Origin: Deltaproteobacteria bacterium
GTDB lineage: Bacteria > Desulfobacterota > Syntrophia > Syntrophales > UBA5619
Length of the DNA: 31,826 nucleotides
Reading direction: 5' to 3'
Assembly: GCA_021372695.1 (NCBI GenBank)
Contig: JAJFTY010000208.1
Location: 1-31,826, forward strand
The stretch's first letter is position 1; each line of letters begins with the position of its first letter. Below, piece by piece: positions 1 through 7,847 of the stretch. The notes under the pieces were generated by a model. It had not been told where the DNA came from. It ran no database searches and worked only from the letters and a program-made list of their open reading frames with translations. The position numbers and the translations under genes were made by a program.

Positions 1-93
1 CAGCAATACCGAAAGGAAAGCCAAAAGGGCAAAGACGTTCTTGATGATGATCTCCCTGATCCGGCGCGTCAGGGCCTTTTTCCCGGTTTCCAT
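1..93 (-). CDS. pstC: Phosphate ABC transporter permease PstC, N-terminal fragment
   Basis: Only the first 31 codons lie in the window and the gene continues past the left edge. The visible peptide begins METGKKALTRR, a basic cytoplasmic stretch, and then enters a hydrophobic segment (NVFALLAFLSVLL) that looks like the first membrane helix of a permease. It starts 24 bases after the pstS stop on the same strand. Order and spacing match the usual pstS-pstC arrangement, so the protein would be one of the two inner-membrane channel subunits of the high-affinity phosphate importer. The upstream AAAGG is a weak ribosome site. The identity rests mostly on position and the N-terminal layout. Confidence 0.72.
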   Translation of the reverse strand, partial: METGKKALTRRIREIIIKNVFALLAFLSVLL

Positions 94-117
94 AAGCCTT
101 TGCTCACCCTCACCCCT

Positions 118-942
118 CTATTTCTTCCTGGCCACCGGGACAAACCCCTCTTTCTTCACGAGGGCCTGGCCGGCCGGGCTCAGGACGAACCTGAGGAACT
201 TCGCCGCCTCCCCTTTCGGCTCGCCGTTGGTCATCATATACAGGAACCGGGAGACTGGATATTCCCTGGAAAGGGCCGTCTTCTCCGAAGGTTGAATGCG
301 ATTGACCGTCAGCGCCTTCACCGACTTGTCCACGTACCCCAGGCCGATGTAACCCAGGGCGTAGCGGTTCTTCGACACCACCTGGACGATCGCCCCGTTG
401 GAGGCCTGCAGCTGCGCCCGCGGCGCCACCTTCGCCCCCCTGAGAACCAGCTCGCCCCAGGCCTCGAAGGTGCCCGAGCTGCTGTCCCGGGAGATCACCA
501 CGATCTGCAGGTTCTCTCCTCCCACCTCTTTCCAGTTCGTGATCTTTCCCTGGTAGATCTGGCTCAACTGATCGACGGTCAGATTGGCCACCCCGTTTCT
601 CGGATTCACGATCGGGACGATGGCGTCGATCGCGACCGCGGTCTCCACCGGCCGGATGCCTTTCGATTTGGCGAGTTCCACTTCGGTCTTCTTGATCTCC
701 CGCGATGAGGTCGCGATGTCCACCGAGCCGTCGATGAGCGCCTTGATCCCCTCCCCCGATCCGCCGCCGGAAAGGGAGATGGTCGCCCCCGGATTGGCCT
801 TCATGTAAGCCTCCAGGGTCGTCTGGGCGATCGGCAGGACCGTGGTCGACCCCTTGATCACGATATTCTCCGCAAAGGCCGATCCGGCTGCGATCAGGAA
901 GCACGAAACCATCAGAATCATCTGTTTGAAATATCGGTTCAT
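118..942 (-). CDS. pstS: Phosphate-binding periplasmic protein PstS
   Basis: This 274-residue protein would bind phosphate in the periplasm and hand it to the Pst ABC importer. A signal peptide is clear: basic MNRYFKQ, a hydrophobic core and a probable cleavage after AGSAFA. Phosphate-pocket motifs of the family are visible: GSTTVLP just after the leader (about residue 31), SGGGSGEG (about 58-65), and SRDSSSGT (about 151-158), whose Arg, Asp, Ser and Thr normally contact the anion. The length fits the shorter PstS type found outside enterobacteria. The start is supported by AAGGAGG just upstream. A Pho box and -10 element lie in the leader between this gene and phoB, so the gene probably responds to phosphate starvation on its own promoter. 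pstC follows after 24 bases. Confidence 0.95.
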   Translation of the reverse strand: MNRYFKQMILMVSCFLIAAGSAFAENIVIKGSTTVLPIAQTTLEAYMKANPGATISLSGGGSGEGIKALIDGSVDIATSSREIKKTEVELAKSKGIRPVETAVAIDAIVPIVNPRNGVANLTVDQLSQIYQGKITNWKEVGGENLQIVVISRDSSSGTFEAWGELVLRGAKVAPRAQLQASNGAIVQVVSKNRYALGYIGLGYVDKSVKALTVNRIQPSEKTALSREYPVSRFLYMMTNGEPKGEAAKFLRFVLSPAGQALVKKEGFVPVARKK

Positions 943-971
943 CTCTTTCCTCCTTCAGGAATTTTGGAGGC

Positions 972-1005
972 AGTATAGGGCGCTTTTGTTACAGGATCGT
1001 GACAG
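972..1005 (-). promoter_or_regulatory. Pho box and -10 element upstream of pstS
   Basis: Read on the minus strand, CTGTCA (1005-1000) and CTGTAA (994-989) form two direct half-sites exactly 11 bases apart, the spacing of the PhoB-bound Pho box. Ten bases further downstream lies TATACT (977-972), a good -10 hexamer. Family knowledge says PhoB replaces the -35 contact in such promoters. The start of transcription would be near 965, leaving a short leader with the AAGGAGG site of pstS. The PhoB-type regulator is encoded immediately upstream. Confidence 0.8.
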
Positions 1006-1063
1006 CCTGGTGAATATCGCGTGAAATCGGGGATGGCGCGAAAGAAGGACGGCGCCATCACCG

Positions 1064-1774
1064 TCACGCCGCCTCCCCGTCCGCAAATTTGTAGCCGATA
1101 CCGCGCACGGTCAGGATGAAGCGGGGGTTCTCCTTGTCCGCTTCGATCGCTCCCCGGAGACGGCTGATGTGGACATCGACGGTCCGCGGCTCCACGAAGG
1201 CCTCGTCTCCCCAGACGCGGTCCAGCAGCTGCTCCCGGCTGTAGACCCGGCCGGGATGGGTGATCAGGAATCGGAGCAGTTGGAATTCGCGGGCGCTGAG
1301 TTGAACGGGCCGACCTCCGACCGTGACCCGATAGGATGGAAAATCGACATGGAGCCCCCCGAAGTCGAACGACCCCGGCTTTTCGTCGTCAGGCCGCGGT
1401 TCGGAACGCCGCAGCACCGCGCGGACACGGGCGACCAGTTCCCGGACGTGGAACGGCTTGGTCTGGTAGTCGTCCGCCCCGATCTCCAGGCCGAGAATCC
1501 GGTCCAGAGGCTCGGATTTTGCGGTCAGCATGATGATGGGAATGGCGGCCGTGTCGGGGTGGCTGCGGATCATCCGGCACACCTCGGTGCCCGAAAGCTC
1601 CGGCATCATCAGGTCGAGAATGATGAGGTCCGGCCTCTCCTTCCGGGCCATCTCCCAGGCCTTCCTCCCGTCAGAGGCCTTGAGGACGGCAAACCCCTCC
1701 CTCTCCAGGTTGTACGCCACCAGCTCGACGATGTCCTTTTCGTCGTCGGCTATGATGATCTTCCTGGGCGCCAT
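1064..1774 (-). CDS. phoB: PhoB-type two-component response regulator
   Basis: This 236-residue OmpR/PhoB-family regulator has an N-terminal receiver domain (about 1-120) and a C-terminal winged-helix DNA-binding domain (about 135-232). In the receiver, the acid pair D10-D11, phospho-acceptor D54 (in LIILDLMMPE), T84 and K106 are all present. The winged helix carries the typical SAREFQLLRFL and RTVDVHISRLR motifs and ends with VRGIGYKF. The neighbour pstS with its Pho box makes phosphate starvation the likely signal. No PhoR kinase gene or phoU is in the window; they may lie to the left. The start is set by AGGAGGAGG upstream of the ATG. The mipA-like gene ends 33 bases before it, so the two may be co-transcribed. 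Confidence 0.9.
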   Translation of the reverse strand: MAPRKIIIADDEKDIVELVAYNLEREGFAVLKASDGRKAWEMARKERPDLIILDLMMPELSGTEVCRMIRSHPDTAAIPIIMLTAKSEPLDRILGLEIGADDYQTKPFHVRELVARVRAVLRRSEPRPDDEKPGSFDFGGLHVDFPSYRVTVGGRPVQLSAREFQLLRFLITHPGRVYSREQLLDRVWGDEAFVEPRTVDVHISRLRGAIEADKENPRFILTVRGIGYKFADGEAA

Positions 1775-1807
1775 CCTGCATCCTCCTCCTTCGGCGGCCG
1801 GCTCGTT

Positions 1808-2641
1808 CTACGGGACCATCCGGGATGACTTCCAGAATATCCAGGAGACGGAAAATCCGCACATCCAGGAGGATTCGGTCTTGACCAGGGGGCTGTCCGC
1901 GAATACCGCCCCCTTGAGATAATCCCAGCTGACGAAGGCGTTCAGGACCAATGGGTCCCATTTCTTGTTCAGGCCGGCCGAGACGGACGTTCCGCTGTAC
2001 CCGCCCCCCGCATCGTAGGCCGGGCGCGCCGCGGTGGCGTAGGCCGCATCGACGGTGTAGAAGTAGCGGTGATAACCCCGGTCGGCGAACATGGGGCCTG
2101 CGGAAAGCCCCAGATTCACCCCCGAGCCGGGGATGATGTCGCTCTTTTCGAAATTGAGACGCGGATGGAACACCCATCCCTCGTGGCGAACCGATGTGAA
2201 GTCGGTCGAAAAGGCGGCCCGGATGGGCAGGCTCAGTTTCAGCTTGTAGCCCTCCTGCCGTCGCTCCCACAGCGTGATGTCGAGGGAGGGACCCACTTCG
2301 AAGGTCGGATCCAGATCGGGCATCCCGCGGCGGTCCGGATTGTCATCATTTTTCACGGGCACGGAGCCGAAGAGGCTCACGTCGAGCAGAACCCGGTCCG
2401 TCTCGAAGATGCGCCCGGTGATGCGCTCCCGTTCGACCCGCAGGATGTCGCCCCGATAGATCAGGTAGGGATAGGGCAGCAGGTAATTGTGGTACACGTC
2501 GGAGCCGCGGTAATCGGGCAGCCGCAGGGCGGCTACCCCCACGCCGACTTCCCAGAGCGGTTTCTCTGCGCCCTGGGCTCCGGCCGGCACCCAGAAAATC
2601 CAGAGAATGAGCAGCATCACCCAGGAACGTCGGATCTGCAT
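1808..2641 (-). CDS. MipA/OmpV-family outer membrane protein
   Basis: This 277-residue protein has a signal peptide (MQIRRSWVMLLILWIFW, probable cleavage after AGAQGA) followed by beta-strand-rich sequence. It shows the family signature region GVAALRLPDYRGSD and YLLPYPYLIYRGD, where an acid/aromatic segment is followed by strands alternating polar and hydrophobic residues up to a C-terminal VSWIF. MipA/OmpV proteins are outer membrane barrels; MipA of E. coli was described as a scaffold for murein enzymes, but most relatives have no known role. The open frame extends 35 codons upstream, but GAGGAGG sits just before the ATG at 2641 and the signal peptide begins there. Its place directly before phoB is unusual and may mean phosphate-linked expression. 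Confidence 0.82.
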   Translation of the reverse strand: MQIRRSWVMLLILWIFWVPAGAQGAEKPLWEVGVGVAALRLPDYRGSDVYHNYLLPYPYLIYRGDILRVERERITGRIFETDRVLLDVSLFGSVPVKNDDNPDRRGMPDLDPTFEVGPSLDITLWERRQEGYKLKLSLPIRAAFSTDFTSVRHEGWVFHPRLNFEKSDIIPGSGVNLGLSAGPMFADRGYHRYFYTVDAAYATAARPAYDAGGGYSGTSVSAGLNKKWDPLVLNAFVSWDYLKGAVFADSPLVKTESSWMCGFSVSWIFWKSSRMVP

Positions 2642-2791
2642 CCCTGCCTCCTCATCATCCGGACGGAGCAACCGCCCGGGACCAACGGGTCGACCCGGGA
2701 TCCGGAGTTCCCGGATGACCCGGCTGCCGCATGGACCTCCCGGCATGCGCGGAGGCGCCTCATGCCGCTGGCGCGGGTCAAAGGGCCTGCC

Positions 2792-3439
2792 CTACCGATT
2801 CGGCTGGATGGCCGCCAGGTACTCGGCCACCATCACCCCCAGATCCGTGGGCAGCGACCGGTCGCTGCTCCCCCACGTCCAGGAGGCGGCCCAGGGGTTG
2901 TTGTTCGTCGAAAGCTCCTTTTCCCTGACCACCGCCCCGGTCGCCGCGTCCACGAGCTTCATCTGCAGGCTCATGTCCGAGGCGCCGGCCCACGGGCCGG
3001 CCCAGAAGCGGGCCGCGCCGGTGACGATCCTCAGATTGGTCACCCTGGTTTTGATCAGCAGCGTGCCCGCACTCTTTGCCGAAGAGCCCTCCCGCTCGGC
3101 GGAGGAGAAGATCTTCTTGGCGTTGGTGGCGTCGAGGGCGCTCTTTTCACATTCGGCCACGGCGCCCGGGTAATCCTTCTCGACCTGCGGGTCGTACTCG
3201 AACTTCTGGAAAACGACCCGGTCATACCTCTTTCCCAGAGGGGTCTCCTTGACCGTGACCTCCGGAGCCGTCTTCGCGGCGGGCGCCGCGGTCGAAGCTG
3301 CCGGGGCCGTGGTGGTCGAAGCGGCGGGGGCCGTATCGGATTTGACGGCCTGGCGTCCTCGGCACGCCGATAGGGCGAACATCAGGAAGAGGATTGAAGC
3401 CAGCAGCGCAAGCGTCGTGAACGTGGATCTCGATCTCAT
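2792..3439 (-). CDS. Predicted lipoprotein with Ala/Pro/Thr-rich linker, DUF4410-like
   Basis: This 215-residue protein begins with a lipoprotein signal (basic MRSRS, hydrophobic core, lipobox ALSAC with C26 as the lipidated cysteine). Residues about 33-62 are a low-complexity linker of Ala, Pro, Thr and Ser, as in proteins that span away from a membrane. The rest looks like a compact domain: a YDRVVFQKFEYD start, a Gly/Trp-rich strand (AARFWAGPWAGAS), MKLVDAATGAVVREKEL and an LPTDLGVMVAEYL helix. This resembles the DUF4410 lipoprotein group, whose role is unknown. GAGGAG precedes the start. A strong promoter and a hairpin-rich leader of about 185 bases lie upstream. The family call is moderate; the lipoprotein call is firm. 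Confidence 0.72.
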   Translation of the reverse strand: MRSRSTFTTLALLASILFLMFALSACRGRQAVKSDTAPAASTTTAPAASTAAPAAKTAPEVTVKETPLGKRYDRVVFQKFEYDPQVEKDYPGAVAECEKSALDATNAKKIFSSAEREGSSAKSAGTLLIKTRVTNLRIVTGAARFWAGPWAGASDMSLQMKLVDAATGAVVREKELSTNNNPWAASWTWGSSDRSLPTDLGVMVAEYLAAIQPNR

Positions 3440-3502
3440 TGGTAAAGCTCCTCTGATTTGCCCGGACCCCCAGGATTCCCGCGGCCGGTCCAGGATTTGA
3501 AG

Positions 3503-3540
3503 CCGCCCTTATCACGGGCGGGGTTTCACGGCAGTGAAAC
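3503..3540 (-). other. Two adjacent hairpins in the leader of the lipoprotein gene
   Basis: CCGCCC (3503-3508) pairs with GGGCGG (3516-3521) around a 7-base loop. Immediately next to it GTTTCAC (3523-3529) pairs with GTGAAAC (3534-3540) around GGCA. A further GC-rich dyad lies near 3605-3626. They fall between the predicted transcription start and the lipoprotein ATG, so they would be in its mRNA leader. Neither is followed by a T run on the minus strand, so they are not classic terminators. A regulatory role is only a possibility. Confidence 0.45.
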
Positions 3541-3632
3541 GGTCGGTTGTCGTTGCGCACCCCGTCCCGTCTGCCGGGGGTACGGGGGCGCTCCCTCAAG
3601 ATTCCGGCCCGGCGCTTGTCCGGGCCGCGTAA

Positions 3633-3662
3633 AATATAGTGGCTCCCTCCCTGCCGTGTCAA
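3633..3662 (-). promoter_or_regulatory. Sigma-70-type promoter for the lipoprotein gene
   Basis: On the minus strand a perfect TTGACA (3662-3657) is followed after 18 bases by TATATT (3638-3633). Transcription would start near 3625 and read into the lipoprotein gene at 3439. The intergenic stretch 3440-3809 otherwise contains only the leader hairpins and the dyad that covers the -35. Confidence 0.65.
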
Positions 3663-3679
3663 CGACATTTTGACACGGC
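3653..3679. promoter_or_regulatory. Perfect 10-bp inverted repeat covering the -35 element
   Basis: GCCGTGTCAA (3653-3662) and TTGACACGGC (3670-3679) are exact reverse complements separated by 7 bases. The left arm contains the -35 hexamer of the promoter above, so a repressor bound here would block it. On the plus strand the dyad is followed by CTTTTT and has the form of a terminator, but no plus-strand gene ends nearby. Confidence 0.45.
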
Positions 3680-3809
3680 CTTTTTGCCGAGAAGCCCTCA
3701 TGACTCCGGCAATGGAATGCGTCCGACATCGGGAGATTTCGTGGGATTCCCGCTTCAGCGTCTCGTCCGTGACACCGGCGGAAGCCCATGTCCAGTGTGA
3801 TCCGACGGC

Positions 3810-5009
3810 CTACACGGAAACAGCGCGGGGGGCCTTTCGGATGGTGAAGAGATAAGCCAGCACCGGGGCGACCGTCGCGGCGGCGATGATCAGATAGAGC
3901 GTCAGCAGGTTCGAGCCCGCCAGGACGAAGGTCGCCAAGAGCGGCCCCACACCCATTCCGGCGAAGCGCGCCGAATTGAGGAAACCGATTTCCGTTCCGC
4001 CCAGCCGGGAACCGAAGCTGGCCATCACCAGCGGGAGCACGGCCGCCACCGCCCCGGTCTGGAGCATGCGGATCACCGTGAAGCTGACCACTCCCTGGGA
4101 GAAATAGAGCAGAACCTGAAAAAACGAGGCAGCCAGACAGGCGGCGACGATGACCCCGGTCAGCTTCGCTTTGGGGGTCAGGCGGCTGATGGCGTAGCTG
4201 CCGATGATCGCCGTCGCCGTATAGCCCATCATGATGAATCCGGCCGCCTTCAGCGCATCCTTCTCCGCGAGATTGAATCCCTGGAGCACGTGGGGCAGAA
4301 TGCTCGGCAGAAAAATCAGGTGGGCGGTCGCGATGAAGCTCAACACCCAACCCCACTTCACCTCCCGGCTGAAGGAGCTCTTTCCGCTCCGGTCCGTCTC
4401 CTTCTTGCCGATCTCGGCCACGTAGACGTGGCAGAGCAGCAGGAAGACGCCGATCATCGCGGCCGAGACGATGAAGGGGGTGAGGTATCCCAGGTGCGCG
4501 ACGAGATAGGCCCCGACAGGCGGACCCAGCAGCCCGCCTGCGGTCATGGAATTCTGGTAGAGGCTCAGATTTCCGGCCAGGCGCTCTTTGGCCGACAGTT
4601 GCGTGATCATGAAAAGGCCCGCCGTGGAGGCGCCCCCGAGCCCCCCCTGGAACAGGCGCAGAATCAGCAGAATCGGCAGGCTTTCGGTGAACCCCATCAG
4701 CAGGAAAATGATCCCGTTCGCCAGAAAGGCGGATTCGAAGAGCCATTTCGGGTTGAACTTCGCGGTCAGGCTTCCCCAGAGGGTGGCTGTCCCGGCGCCG
4801 ACGAAGGAGTTCAGCCCCATGATCAGGCCGATCCAGATCGTCGTGTCGTGCGGGTTGTAGGTGCTGACCCTGATGATATAGAAGGGCATGAACGACATGA
4901 CGACGTTGAAGCTGAACGCCAGCCCGAACTGGGACAGGAGGATGAAATGGATCCCCTTGTCCCGGTCCGGGGTCGGCATCATTTTTTGGAGCCGGAGCAG
5001 GAGGCCCAT
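3810..5009 (-). CDS. MFS transporter
   Basis: This 399-residue protein is of normal length for the major facilitator superfamily, with about 12 hydrophobic segments in two halves. After the second helix comes WGSLTAKFNPKW, in the position of the superfamily loop 2-3 motif but without its full G-x-x-x-D-R/K form. LRLFQGGLGGASTAG matches the region of helix 4, and GGLLGPPVGAYL in helix 5 is the multidrug-exporter-like motif C. This favours a drug or metabolite exporter, although no substrate can be named. Its ATG directly follows the TGA of the Fe-S protein gene with no intervening base, so translation is probably coupled. GGGAGAGG upstream could serve as ribosome site. Alternative starts at codons 10 or 11 are possible. 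Confidence 0.85.
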   Translation of the reverse strand: MGLLLRLQKMMPTPDRDKGIHFILLSQFGLAFSFNVVMSFMPFYIIRVSTYNPHDTTIWIGLIMGLNSFVGAGTATLWGSLTAKFNPKWLFESAFLANGIIFLLMGFTESLPILLILRLFQGGLGGASTAGLFMITQLSAKERLAGNLSLYQNSMTAGGLLGPPVGAYLVAHLGYLTPFIVSAAMIGVFLLLCHVYVAEIGKKETDRSGKSSFSREVKWGWVLSFIATAHLIFLPSILPHVLQGFNLAEKDALKAAGFIMMGYTATAIIGSYAISRLTPKAKLTGVIVAACLAASFFQVLLYFSQGVVSFTVIRMLQTGAVAAVLPLVMASFGSRLGGTEIGFLNSARFAGMGVGPLLATFVLAGSNLLTLYLIIAAATVAPVLAYLFTIRKAPRAVSV

Positions 5010-5888
5010 TCAGCCTCTCCCGGGGACGGGAATCTTCGCCTCGCAGGGGACTCCGGTCTGGCAGAGACCGCAGCCGTGCGCCTTGAACCCGAAGCGGGAC
5101 TGGATGAATGGGATCGTCACCTCATCGATGTAGGCTAGACACTTCCGCTTGTCATGACCCTCCGGGGTGATCGCACCGGCCGGGCAGCGCTTGATGCATT
5201 TGCCGCAGCTGCCGTTGAAGTAGTGGAGGCAGTAGGCGTGGTGGTCTTCGTAGGGCCTCTCCGTCGCGGGAACCGCGACCCTGGCGACCACGGAGCCGCA
5301 GCGTATCGCCTTTCCCAGCGGCGTGATCAGGCCGTCGCAGAGCCCGAAGGTGCCCAGGCCCGCAGCATACGCCGCGTGCCTCTCCGACCAGGTGGAGGCG
5401 AAATCGTAGCGGGCGGATTTTTCCTGCCGCCAGAGGGGCGATTTCAAGGGCGCAACCGCTTCGTGACCGGCTGCCCGGAGCTCTGCCGCCAGATGATCCC
5501 GCAGCTTCATGTTGAACGCCTCACCGAAGTTCCGGGACCTCGACCATCGCTCTGAAGGCAGCGTTTTCTCACGGCTGTGGTCTGCCCGGGTCTTTTCCGT
5601 GTGCCGCAGGATCCAGCTGATCACGGTCAACTCGCCCGCCGCGGCCTTTGCGTCGGGAAACGATCCGGCAAAGATCTCCAGGGGGGTCAGGTAGAACGGC
5701 CCGATGTCCTCCTTGAACCATTTATAGAGCGGGTCGTCGCCCCGGGAGAAGCCGACGAGCGGCTCCTCCCACGCCTTCTCGCGCCCACCTTCGGGATAGA
5801 GGCTGTTGGCCTCCGACGCCGTGAACCGGACAATGCAATCCCGGATCAGCATCTCCGGCCCGTTCACTGCATTTGGCTTTTCTGTCAT
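5010..5888 (-). CDS. Iron-sulfur protein with two 4Fe-4S motifs, QueG-like C-terminal half
   Basis: This 292-residue protein carries cysteine motifs for two 4Fe-4S clusters in its C-terminal third: CGKCIKRCPAGAI, then a lone Cys in KRKCLAY, then CGLCQTGVPCEAKIP. This double-cluster layout and the preceding LGTFGLCDGLITPLGKAIR resemble the ferredoxin-like part of epoxyqueuosine reductase (QueG/COG1600) and related reductases, where the sequence reads 'G(L)G..G..L.TP..G...R'. The N-terminal part does not show a recognisable QueG cobalamin half, so tRNA modification is not implied. The frame stays open far upstream, but AGGAGGAACAAT precedes the ATG at 5888 and the upstream part is the shadow of the MFS gene. 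It overlaps that gene by four bases (ATGA) and abuts the downstream MFS gene, so the three form one operon. Confidence 0.8.
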   Translation of the reverse strand: MTEKPNAVNGPEMLIRDCIVRFTASEANSLYPEGGREKAWEEPLVGFSRGDDPLYKWFKEDIGPFYLTPLEIFAGSFPDAKAAAGELTVISWILRHTEKTRADHSREKTLPSERWSRSRNFGEAFNMKLRDHLAAELRAAGHEAVAPLKSPLWRQEKSARYDFASTWSERHAAYAAGLGTFGLCDGLITPLGKAIRCGSVVARVAVPATERPYEDHHAYCLHYFNGSCGKCIKRCPAGAITPEGHDKRKCLAYIDEVTIPFIQSRFGFKAHGCGLCQTGVPCEAKIPVPGRG

Positions 5889-7096
5889 ATTGTTCCTCCT
5901 TGATTTTCCGAATCTTCTTCGGGCCGGGCGTCCGACCGAGCGGAGCGCCGATCCCCTCTTTTCATGCGGCGGGCGACACTGGGCACGGCAATGGCCCCAC
6001 CCGAAACCATGACCAGGGCGTTGATCCAGAAGACGGGCGCAATCCCGAATGCCGTTCCGATCATCCCGAACACCACGGGACCGATCATCCGCGTCAGATG
6101 GTTCGCGGTGACGCGCAGCCCGAGCGCCTCGCCGGAGCGCCCCTGCGCCGAACCGGTGAACGTCATCATCATGGTGATCGGCTGGCCGCAGCCCATCCCC
6201 AGACCGAAGGCAAACGACGCCAGCCCGAGCGCGACGACGTTTTCGAACAAAGGCACGGCGATCAGACCCGCGGCACCCAGGAGGAAGGCGAAAGCGAGCA
6301 GCTTCGCCTCGCCCAGCCGCTCGATCAGCCGCGGCAGGACTGCCCGCACGATGAAAGCCGCCGCCGCGAAAACCGCCAGGATGACGCCGATCGCCGACGC
6401 CGAGAGCCCGATGCCATGGGCGTAGACCGGCAGGTAGTACTGATACAGGGCGATTCCCGTGACCACGAGGCTGCTCGTCGCCAGCACGCGCCACAACCCC
6501 GAGTCCATGAGCAGATCGCGGACGCCTCCCGACGGTTTGATGTCCCGCGAGGCCGCGGGGAGAAGGCTGCCCCAGACGGCAAGCATTCCGACCGGCACGA
6601 ACGCAATCACCGCAAAAGAGAGCGAGGCGGCGGCCGGCCCGGCCAGATCGATCGCGAATCCGGCAAACAGGGGGCCGGCCAGGTTGGCGGCCGAGGCCAT
6701 GAGGCTGAAGTTACTGAAATTTTTCGAGAGATCCTCACGCGCACTCAGGAGGCCTACCAGGTTCTGCAGGGAGACCCCGCAGAAGGCGAGCAGGAGGCCG
6801 TTCGTCACGGCGGCGACGTAAAGCGCCGGCAGCCCCGGCCAGAAATAGGGCGCGAGCATGCCCACGGAGCCGACGGCCGCGCCGAGCATCAGGGGCAGGC
6901 GGGAGCCGAAACGGTCGGTGAGCCTGCCGACCTGCCAGGAGAGCAGCGTCGGAAACACGGAAAACATCGCGGCCAGGGTGCCCACGACGAAGGGGCCCGC
7001 ACCGAGTTTCAGCGCATAGAGCGAGATCAGGACCCGGCCGCCCTGCACCGTGGTAAGGTTCGATAGGGCAAGGGCAAAGGTCAGATAGATGGACAT
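5885..7096 (-). CDS. MFS transporter, first gene of a three-gene operon
   Basis: This 403-residue major facilitator has about 12 hydrophobic segments. Superfamily motif A is clear after helix 2 (GRLTDRFGSRLPL) and a weaker version occurs in the second half (LPRLIERLGEAKLL). A short polar tail rich in Arg, Asp and Ser (residues about 385-403) ends the protein. The substrate is unknown; the set-up resembles small-molecule exporters. I place the start at the ATG at 7096; a TTG three codons upstream (7105) is possible and neither has a strong ribosome site. A good sigma-70 promoter lies at 7141-7169. The last bases overlap the start of the Fe-S protein gene by ATGA. Confidence 0.85.
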   Translation of the reverse strand: MSIYLTFALALSNLTTVQGGRVLISLYALKLGAGPFVVGTLAAMFSVFPTLLSWQVGRLTDRFGSRLPLMLGAAVGSVGMLAPYFWPGLPALYVAAVTNGLLLAFCGVSLQNLVGLLSAREDLSKNFSNFSLMASAANLAGPLFAGFAIDLAGPAAASLSFAVIAFVPVGMLAVWGSLLPAASRDIKPSGGVRDLLMDSGLWRVLATSSLVVTGIALYQYYLPVYAHGIGLSASAIGVILAVFAAAAFIVRAVLPRLIERLGEAKLLAFAFLLGAAGLIAVPLFENVVALGLASFAFGLGMGCGQPITMMMTFTGSAQGRSGEALGLRVTANHLTRMIGPVVFGMIGTAFGIAPVFWINALVMVSGGAIAVPSVARRMKRGDRRSARSDARPEEDSENQGGTI

Positions 7097-7140
7097 CGGA
7101 TTCAAGGGTTTCTAAGCTTTCATTTTTGTACTGAACGGCG

Positions 7141-7169
7141 AGTGTAGGAGGACGGCGGCCCGGTGTCAA
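7141..7169 (-). promoter_or_regulatory. Sigma-70-type promoter for the MFS / Fe-S / MFS operon
   Basis: Minus-strand TTGACA (7169-7164) and TACACT (7146-7141) are separated by 17 bases. Transcription would start near 7134, about 38 bases before the ATG at 7096. Confidence 0.68.
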
Positions 7170-7355
7170 CATAAATCCCGGGAAGGTCAAGAGGCCGCGT
7201 CGGAGGCGCGGCGCGCCGAAAACGTCACACCGCCTCCGGTGGGCTTCAGGGGCGGAATGCCCGAGCCGGGTCAGGGAATACGGCGGAGAAAGACGAGATG
7301 GGATCCACGGCTTAAACGCCGAGACCCCGGTCAGCGCGGACGAGCCAAGACAATT

Positions 7356-7760
7356 CTACAGGCTGTCTTCCTCGAATACGTTGGCGATGCAGCAGAGGAA
7401 CGTCAGCGGCTCCGTGTCGCTTTCATTCTTCAGGCTGTGCACTTCCATGGTGGGGATGAAGATGAAGTCATTGGGACCGATGACCCTGTCCGCCACGACC
7501 TGATCCGTGTTGGGATCATGCTGGAAACAGTGCATCTTGCCGCTGAGGACATACATCGTCTGGTAATACAAATGGTTATGGAGAGGGATTTCCCCGCCGG
7601 GCCCTACGGTGAAAAACCGCAGCCCGTATTCGACCGAATCCTTCGTGCCCGCCTGAGAAAGCCACCGGATCCACACCTTCTTCACCTCAAGGGGCTTCCC
7701 CTTGTAAGGGAAGGTTTCGATCTTCTGGTCTGGTTTATCGTTGACGTTCATCACGATCAT
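7356..7760 (-). CDS. Small cupin-domain protein
   Basis: This 134-residue single-domain beta-barrel protein matches the cupin pattern. The first motif is seen as GPGGEIPLHNHLYYQTMYVLSG, with metal-ligand candidates H and H in LHNH, and Gln where Glu is usual. The second motif is PNDFIFIPTMEVHSLKN, with a third histidine in EVHS. Such proteins bind a metal and can be dioxygenases, isomerases or sensors, and none of these can be chosen. The open frame runs 59 codons further upstream through a dispersed repeat, but AAAGGAGG sits just before the ATG at 7760. It stands alone, with a possible promoter at 7993-8021. Confidence 0.85.
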   Translation of the reverse strand: MIVMNVNDKPDQKIETFPYKGKPLEVKKVWIRWLSQAGTKDSVEYGLRFFTVGPGGEIPLHNHLYYQTMYVLSGKMHCFQHDPNTDQVVADRVIGPNDFIFIPTMEVHSLKNESDTEPLTFLCCIANVFEEDSL

Positions 7761-7847
7761 GGCTTTCCTCCTTTGGAATGCGTGCGAAAACAAAAAGGGC
7801 GGCAACATCAATGATGCATAGAGACCTTTGAAAAGCTCCCCCTTGAT

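Noticed and set aside
3653..3686. Intrinsic terminator on the plus strand (stem of 10 bp plus CTTTTT)
   Set aside because: No plus-strand gene ends upstream; the same dyad overlaps a good minus-strand -35, so an operator is a better reading.
5889..6494. Upstream extension of the Fe-S protein frame (start far upstream)
   Set aside because: The extension overlaps the MFS gene and is low-complexity; the ATG at 5888 has AGGAGG and an ATGA overlap.
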